Assembly (NCBI GenBank): GCA_047967505.1
Contig: CM106541.1
Origin: Dipteris shenzhenensis
Lineage: Eukaryota > Polypodiophyta > Polypodiopsida > Gleicheniales
Reading direction: 5' to 3' (one strand)
DNA: 64,000 bases
Shown: positions 59,354 through 64,000 of the stretch, piece by piece
Layout: each line of letters begins with the position of its first letter
How positions within the stretch are numbered: position 1 is the first letter of the stretch
Made by a program: the position numbers and the translations under genes
The notes under the pieces: model-generated
The model's database searches: none
What the model was told of the DNA's origin: nothing
Seen by the model: the letters and a program-made list of their open reading frames with translations, nothing else

Positions 59354-60353
59354 TCATATGCTGTCCAATTGCCCCTCTTCCTTCTCTTCCTTCTCTTCCT
59401 TGTCCACTCTCTCTCGAATAATCACTTTACCATCCCTGTAGGCAGCCCATTTCCCTGATTCTCTTGTTGCCATCACATGCACCATACCCTCTCTCCAGTG
59501 CTCTTGCTGTAAGAGAGTGAGGTCGTCATCCAGATAGCCCCTATTACCTTTCAAAGGTGCCCTTATGCTCATGAGGGTAGACCCATCCATTGCAGTCCTA
59601 AGCTTCATCACTAGTGGTCTCATTGGTATCTCCACTTTGCCCACTCTCCAAGCTGTCTAACAAGTGAGATTGACCCCCATTTTACTGAACAAGACTTTGG
59701 CATCCGCCATTGGAGTGTTTCCCACTGTTAGGCCTCTGACCAAGGCATTTAGTGCCTAGCTGTCCCTTCTCTTTTCTTCCTCCAAGGCTTCAAAGATAAA
59801 GTCCTTATTGGGCCTTCCACTCCATCATCTTTATCTCTTTCTGATTTGTTATTTGAGTTCAGCATGTGTGCCTTGCATTGTTGCTTGCATAGCTACAATA
59901 TCTTTCCTGAGAGTGGCATTTTCTGTTTTGAGTTCTTCCATAGCCTTGCAAGTCCGTTCTGGAGTCACCTTCATGTCTTTTAATTGCTGCACTTCAATCC
60001 CCAAAGATTGTATCTTGTCTTGGGAGTTTGCTTTTTGCAGATATCCACTCAGCTTTTTCCTTCTCCCACTCTTCTCTCTTGGCCTTCTCTTTTCTCCATT
60101 CTTCTTGTATTTTCCCCCCTTGATTCTTCACTTCAGTGTGTCTTATCCCCATTGTTTTCTCTAATAAGAGAGCTACATTTGTGGCCTCCAAACTGTCAAT
60201 TTTCTCGGTCAAGGCTAGACATATCTTGTTGAGGCTGGCAAGGACATTAGATGTAGCATTGTGGGTTGTTCCTGCTGAGTAGGCTGACAAAGCATTTCCA
60301 TGCTGGCTTCCCCCAAAATACCCTCTACACATCCTCCTGTAGGCATTGTGCAA
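59354..60353 (-). pseudogene. LINE F ORF1-like coiled-coil protein, disrupted
   Basis: The frame at 60353-59994 has a heptad-rich coiled coil ('ICLALTEKIDSLEATNVALL', 'EEWRKEKAKREEWEKEKAEW'). After a gap with stops, the frame at 59644-59354 reads 'GNRGYLDDDLTLLQQEHW' and 'GKWAAYRDGKVIIRERVD', a pattern I associate with ORF1 C-terminal regions of LINEs in algae and seed-free plants. Function by analogy: RNA-binding trimer. The link between the two parts is inference. Confidence 0.5.
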
Positions 60354-60631
60354 GAACTCTATTGCCTCTGTTTATTTGCAGAACTGCAGAAATGCCGAAA
60401 TGCAGAAATGAATATTTCCCTCACATTTGTGTGTATGTTTGCAGCCCGGAGTGGTCTTCAGGTCGCCATCAACGTCCTTCTCCTTTCTTTTAGTAGTGCA
60501 TTGTGAAGAAATGTTACTGGAGCTTCCTGTTTGCACCTTTCTGGACCCAAATCTGATGATTGGAGCACCCAAGTCTGAAAGGAGGGCTAGGGATCTTGGA
60601 TTTGGGGGGTTTTGGGGGAGGGGGGGGGGGG

Positions 60632-61425
60632 TGTTAGAGATCAACATCTTCTGATGAGAGAGGGCCAGTGTTTTGAGGGTGTGCCCGCCCAGTGAGTGAG
60701 GGTAGCATGAGAGTAAGGGCCCGTGTTGTGGGTGTGCCCGCCCCCCGTGAGGATAGTCTAGGGTATGCTGGTCCCTACGTGTGTGCTGTAGGGCTGCAGT
60801 CTGATCAGTATTGAGGGGCAGGAGGAGAGGCTCTCCCTTAGGGCTGTCGGCTATGGATGTGCCTGGGGGGTCGGCCCTGAGCAGCCCCCTGTAGGGCTGC
60901 TACCAGGCCCTTTTATAGGGCAGAGGTGAGTCGGCCCACCCCCCCCTTTTAGTCAGCATGCTGGTCTGTGGGGTCGGCCACCTTGCAGGCTGGTCGGCCA
61001 GTCTGCCCTACCCGACTAGGGAGGGGCTGGGGGGCTATATATAGGCCCCCCCTCAGCCCTCTTTGTAGCATCTTGTGGAGCAGAAGATCAGTCCATTCAA
61101 GGGCTTGGCGGAGGAGCAGAGCTAGCCCAGTCTTGCACCTGTGAAGCAGGGTAGTGGATCAGTTCATCCACTCCCTTGGGCTCCCTTCCTTTGGTTGTTG
61201 AGCTGTGTTCTGAGCTCTCGAGCAGCCTGTTGATTCCGAGGTTTTCCCCCAGTTGTAGCAGGGTTTTATCCAGAGATCACTTGCAGTTCTCCTGTGCCTC
61301 TCTCTCCTTTCTCTCCTCAGTGTGTGTGTGTGTGAGGCGAGGCAAGAGCTGGAAGAGCCTGCACAACCTCTTATAGAGGCCATGATGACCCTGCACAGTG
61401 CGGGACTTTGGAAAAAGCCCCACAA
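60632..61425 (+). repeat. Putative LTR with GC-rich U3 and TATATATA
   Basis: Begins TGTTAGAGATCAACATC after a G-run at 60617-60630 and could end '...agccccaca' at about 61427. It has 'ctatatatagg' at 61034-61044, four GTCGGCC motifs at about 60870-61010 and a short (TG)n at 61320-61334. No coding region follows directly, and the LTR assignment rests on promoter layout only. Confidence 0.35.
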
Positions 61426-61566
61426 TATGGCATGGTGGCAGCAGAAGGCCACGAGGGGACCTGGGAGGTCAGAAGCAGCCCACAGGAGCCTGGAGGGGCC
61501 TGGCAGACGGCGTAACCTGCAGCAACAGCCCTTGGAGTTATTCGGTGTATAGCACAGCCACCACAT

Positions 61567-61700
61567 CTTGTAGTTATTCATGCTGTTCCAGATCCGTTTG
61601 ACCCATTTCTGCAGGTATTTTCACTGATTTCCACCACCTCTTGTAGTTATCCTGGCTGTTTTAGATCAATTTGACCCATTTCTGCAGGTCTTTTCACTGC
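61567..61700 (+). repeat. Imperfect tandem repeat, about 70 bp
   Basis: 'cttgtagttat' ... 'tttgacccatttctgcaggt' ... 'ttttcactg' occurs twice (from about 61568 and about 61641). Confidence 0.75.
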
Positions 61701-62329
61701 AGCTGTTCCTCGCCAGAGCAACCTCTTTTAGAGTTTTTCCAGACCCATTTGTAGGGTTTTGGATCTGCTGCAAACCCTAATCTCAAAGTCATATCTGCTG
61801 GACAGTTTCAACCAGTTTTGAAGCTGTTTTAAAGAAGGCTACTACTGTTTTCGGACATTTTACAGGATGCAGCCTTTCTGCTCAGTTTTGCCTCATATCT
61901 TTTGCCCTCAGAAATTTTGGGGCTTTTGTTCTCCATTGCTTGCATATGTTGGCCCTCGCAGGTACAAGTCAGATTTCAGCCAAATCCTGCCACTCCTCCA
62001 CAACAAGATCTGTTTTGCATGCTAGTCGATCAGCTTGTGCTATATACAAAATGTTTGCTTGTTGATCTTGTGAAACCTTTTGCCATCCTTACATTAACAA
62101 CCTCTTACAGGTTTTCATGTGATAATATGACATGTTTCCAAGTTAATTGAAATGAAGGACTAGAGTGTGGGTAGTAAGTCAAATAAAAATAGTAGCCACA
62201 CTCAAGTCAATTCATTTCAAACATCTCATACCATCATAAGCAAACTTGCAAGAGGTTGTTAAGGTACAAATGCAATAATGTGAATTTCAAGTAAGCTCTA
62301 TTGGGGAATAACACATGTCGAGGTGCTGA

Positions 62330-62600
62330 CCATCGTGGGCAGCAAGTCCAGGGCAAGGCACCTGCTCCACCGACACCAAATCAGAGAGATGGGATGCCTA
62401 AGATGCATAGGCCTTGTCTTCAATTGCACTTTCAGTGAAGAGGTTCATTTACCTCATATTAGGTCATGCAAGACTTCTAAAAATGCCTGCTACACTTTGG
62501 AAGCAATGTATCAAACCCGTAATGAGGCAAGGGTCTCGTTCCTGAAATGGGAAGGATGCAAAAAGAAGACTCAATGTCAGAGCATAAATTCAGGATCTCG
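62330..62600 (+). pseudogene. copia gag relic
   Basis: Plus-strand '[20 protein letters not shown]' and 'TRNEARVSFLKWE' align with '[20 protein letters not shown]' and '[13 protein letters not shown]' of the copia gag at 52-53 kb. The rest of the element is not recognisable. Confidence 0.75.
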
Positions 62601-63147
62601 ACAAGCTATTCCAGATGCTCAGCTTGTTCCACTACTTTGAACTCCCTATCGGAGTCATATTTGTCTTTCCATGTAAGCCAATTGATTTAACTTGTGCTCT
62701 AGGAGACTCCCCCATCTGTATAGTTCTAGAGAACTTTCAAGGGGCATGACTCCCCAATGTAATGGGAGTATGTGAGCTTTCCATGCTCGTCTGCTGCAAG
62801 GTTCATCCATAAACAAACCCCTTTCTATTCTTATTCCCAAGGATTAACCTACATGCATGCATTAAGATATGAATAGAGCTAGTTAGGACTATTATGTTGG
62901 CAGAAACATTGGGAGGAAAGAGGAATCCTAATTCTTATAAAGTTTTTGGCAAGGAAAACATTGCCCTTACTTGTGGGCTGCTAAGGCAGCATGTTTTTTG
63001 TAAGCTTTGTGAATGTTATCAAGAATTTTCTATTGTAAGTTGTGATACCTTTTTTAAATGAATGGCAAAAAGATCTAAAGAACAAGGGTCTTGAGGAATG
63101 ATTGCCCATTATGAAGGACAATTTCAAGAGTAAGACGACCTTAAACC

Positions 63148-64000
63148 TGTTGGAAAGGTCACCTCCCCATGTGTAATCCCCCATATGAGGAGAATATGTG
63201 GGAGGGTGTACCTCCCCATGTGTAAGCCCCCATATGAGGAGAGTATGTGGGAGGGTGTACCTAGGAAAAGATGGCGAGCCTGTATGGAGACCTGGAGAAA
63301 GGGCAGGACAGGCGCACGCTGTACAGGATACTTGCAGAGGGTGTACGGAACTGTTGGAGAGGTTCCAGGGCTTGGCAATGGCCTGACATCAGGCGGAAAT
63401 AAGGTAGCAGGGCTGCGCTCTACTTGGGGCAGGGTGGGGCCAGAAACAATGGCTGCAAAGGGGAAGTCCCCTGCACTTATATAGGGCTGGCTGACCGGCT
63501 GGCCAACCAGGTCGGCCCAGCACACAGCCCCATGGAGGGTCCCCACAGGCCCATAAAGGGCTGGTGGGTCAGTTTGCAGACCTGCAGCAGTCGGCCATTT
63601 TGGCCCTGCTAGGTCGGTGCAGATAGGGGACTACCAGACCCTATAAAAGGGGCCCCTTACGGCCTCATTCATTTTCCACCAGGGCAGCCTTTAGGGAGCA
63701 GGTTTGGAGCAGAGGAGCAGCAGATTGGGGCCTACATTTTTTAGGTCCAAGCAGGCTGTGTACTGCAGACAAAGAGCTTGAAGAAGGGCTGCACACCTAG
63801 GCTGACACTTAGGGCAGCAAGGTGAGGGGATCAGACACGGAGACTGAAGTCTACATATGCTCATCAGGAAGCATGCGGACTCAGGGATCTAGGAGTGTGT
63901 CTGAGGTAGTAAGACAGCATCTTTTGGTGAGGACAAAGGACCACGATTTGGTGGGACTTTGGCCCTCTGTTGTATTGTGTCCACTGGGCAAAAATATTTT
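63148..64000 (+). repeat. Putative LTR running off the right edge
   Basis: Starts TGTTGGAAAGGTC at 63148, has a 49-bp tandem duplication at 63161-63258, GTCGGCC motifs at about 63510 and 63590, and TATAAAA at 63642-63648. Promoter layout resembles the putative LTR at 60.6-61.4 kb, but the sequences differ. No open frame of note. Confidence 0.35.
63161..63258 (+). repeat. 49-bp tandem duplication
   Basis: 63161-63209 and 63210-63258 differ at about two positions ('gtgtaatccc' versus 'gtgtaagccc', 'gagaatatg' versus 'gagagtatg'). Confidence 0.95.

Larger units (their letters stand above)
57650..60353 (-). mobile_element. LINE F, internally deleted (ORF1, endonuclease, C-terminal finger)
   Basis: Minus strand. 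ORF1-like coiled coil and basic region at 60353-59354, endonuclease at 59292-58780, then almost directly the C-terminal zinc finger at 58560-58220; the RT domain is missing. The finger 'HRICRLCTLGEVKTEEHF' aligns with LINE E '[18 protein letters not shown]', so E and F are one family. It lies upstream of the first modelled REV3 exon and may be in an intron of that gene. Confidence 0.78.

Noticed and set aside
23251-63258. CRISPR array considered for the regular repeats (23251, 47520, 63161)
   Set aside because: Only two adjacent copies each, no unique spacers, and the DNA is clearly eukaryotic nuclear.

Overview
This is nuclear DNA of a land plant with a large, repeat-rich genome. The evidence is one plant-type host gene with many small exons, spread over more than 41.8 kb and interrupted by Ty3/gypsy, Ty1/copia and LINE retroelements, plus abundant (TG)n, (GA)n and homopolymer tracts. 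The retroelement mix and giant introns suggest a fern or another seed-free vascular plant, but that is inference; the sequence contains no decisive marker of taxon.

The only host gene I can support is REV3, the catalytic subunit of DNA polymerase zeta (translesion synthesis). It lies on the minus strand from about 57,310 down to its stop codon at 15,466. Nineteen exons can be modelled; they join in frame into roughly 2,034 residues and only the first exon(s) are missing. The N-terminal domain, the 'SQISGP' and 'GFRDP' conserved block, the exonuclease-like domain, polymerase motifs A, B and C, the 'KKRYVGY' motif and both C-terminal cysteine clusters are present and open. Notable features are an internal duplication of a coding block, a GC-AG intron that splits the last codon of the catalytic YGDTDS motif, and introns of 5.4, 15.6 and 7.9 kb filled with transposons.

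Layout: 1-1,930 is a minus-strand gypsy protease/RT relic running off the left edge. 3,319-13,068 is a head-to-tail chain of LINEs, each joined to (TG)n DNA on both sides. 13,069-15,465 is the REV3 3' flank. 15,466-20,984 is the last REV3 exon and intron, which holds five more short LINE 3' ends flanked by TG/CA tracts and a decayed gypsy element. 20,985-31,394 is the REV3 catalytic core and central exons. 31,395-47,018 is a giant intron with a chromodomain gypsy element (33.9-38.0 kb), a LINE fragment and a complete-length GC-rich LINE with a target-site duplication (39.1-46.1 kb). 47,019-48,449 holds four REV3 exons. 48,450-56,369 is another giant intron with two LINE relics, a 3'-truncated copia element with its 5' LTR, and a gypsy fragment. 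56,370-57,310 holds three N-terminal REV3 exons. 57,650-60,353 is an internally deleted LINE. 60,630-64,000 holds LTR-like GC-rich promoter regions and a copia gag relic.

The most interesting patterns are (i) a LINE family that recurs only between (TG)n tracts, forming nested tandem chains, and (ii) dense GTAC clusters in the 5' leaders of two unrelated retroelements, a LINE and a copia element. GTAC is the core recognised by plant SBP/SPL and copper-response factors. All retroelement genes here carry stops, frameshifts or truncations; none looks autonomous.
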